From contig NZ_JADLQN010000002.1 in assembly GCF_015477835.1 (NCBI RefSeq), forward strand, positions 682,001 to 746,000: a stretch of DNA of 64,000 nucleotides. The letters are read 5' to 3'. Within the stretch, counting starts at the first letter, position 1, and every line of letters begins with the position of its first letter. The stretch comes from Nocardia higoensis (GTDB taxonomy: Bacteria > Actinomycetota > Actinomycetes > Mycobacteriales > Mycobacteriaceae). Both the position numbers and the translations under genes were made by a program. This document shows positions 63,936 through 64,000 of this stretch, piece by piece. The notes under the pieces are model-generated. The model ran no database searches. It saw only the letters and a program-made list of their open reading frames with translations, and had not been told where the DNA came from.

Positions 63936-64000
63936 GTTGCAAAGGTTAGCTTGCCCGGGTCACAGTTCGCCGCGCATCCACCGCGCGGGTGTGTGGTGAA
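63936..64000. promoter_or_regulatory. Promoter of the GGCT-like gene; window end
   Basis: TAACCT on the minus strand (63943-63948) is the -10 box for the leftward gene. Synteny predicts the divergent lpdA gene to the right of the window, but nothing within these 65 nt can be called as coding. Confidence 0.5.

Noticed and set aside
63949-64000. C-terminal end of a further minus-strand gene (frame ending RWMRGEL)
   Set aside because: Only about twelve codons are visible, and synteny predicts a divergent gene starting to the right, so this is not supported.

Overview
This is a high-GC actinobacterial chromosome segment from the Mycobacteriales, most likely Nocardia or a close relative in the Nocardiaceae. 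The evidence is the gene order. From groEL1 through whiB3, the sigD locus, guaB2-guaB3-guaA, imuA-imuB, dnaE2, metX-icd, sdhCDAB, cdd-deoA-add, upp, a phosphosugar mutase, a purine nucleoside phosphorylase and two amidohydrolases, it follows the Mycobacterium tuberculosis Rv3417c to Rv3304 backbone with insertions and losses. Families typical of mycolate-bearing bacteria (WhiB, an MspA porin, EspC-like proteins, mycobacterial-type SOS boxes) support this. No IS element, phage, CRISPR array, tRNA or rRNA was seen.

Region 1-6.4 kb: end of groEL1, a sigK/anti-sigma pair whose anti-sigma factor lacks a membrane segment, whiB3, a TPR-like protein, sigD with its membrane anti-sigma factor rsdA, and a DUF5319 protein. 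6.6-11.2 kb: GMP synthesis and salvage (guaB2, guaB3, guaA). 11.3-16.4 kb: an envelope-stress locus resembling the EsrISR three-component system of Corynebacterium, with an MspA-type porin inside it. 16.4-29 kb: a Ser/Thr kinase, the mutasome genes imuA, imuB and dnaE2 (two SOS boxes, and a TPR-like partner gene directly ahead of dnaE2), hydrolases, an SDR with a perfect palindromic operator, and a degenerate M48-like protein.

29-40.8 kb: small conserved genes (DUF4349, DUF167, trmL, DUF3017), metX behind a SAM-IV riboswitch and a six-codon upstream ORF, icd, and a TetR - acyl-CoA dehydrogenase - SDR unit with matching operators. Then comes a tightly overlapped row of exonuclease III, a hexapeptide-repeat ORF, a secreted barnase-type RNase and a barstar. 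41-50.8 kb: a second TetR/MpaB-family pair, trpS, a BrkB-like membrane protein, a DD-carboxypeptidase, radC and sdhCDAB.

51-64 kb: nucleoside salvage (cdd, deoA, add, upp, mutase, purine nucleoside phosphorylase) is interrupted by a four-gene EspC-like/WXG-NlpC/P60/unknown/YbaB-like operon that looks like a type VII secretion satellite. It ends with two M20 amidohydrolases and a gamma-glutamylcyclotransferase-like gene. Many starts in the window have a TANNNT -10 box 6-8 nt ahead of the ATG/GTG, so leaderless mRNAs are probably common here.
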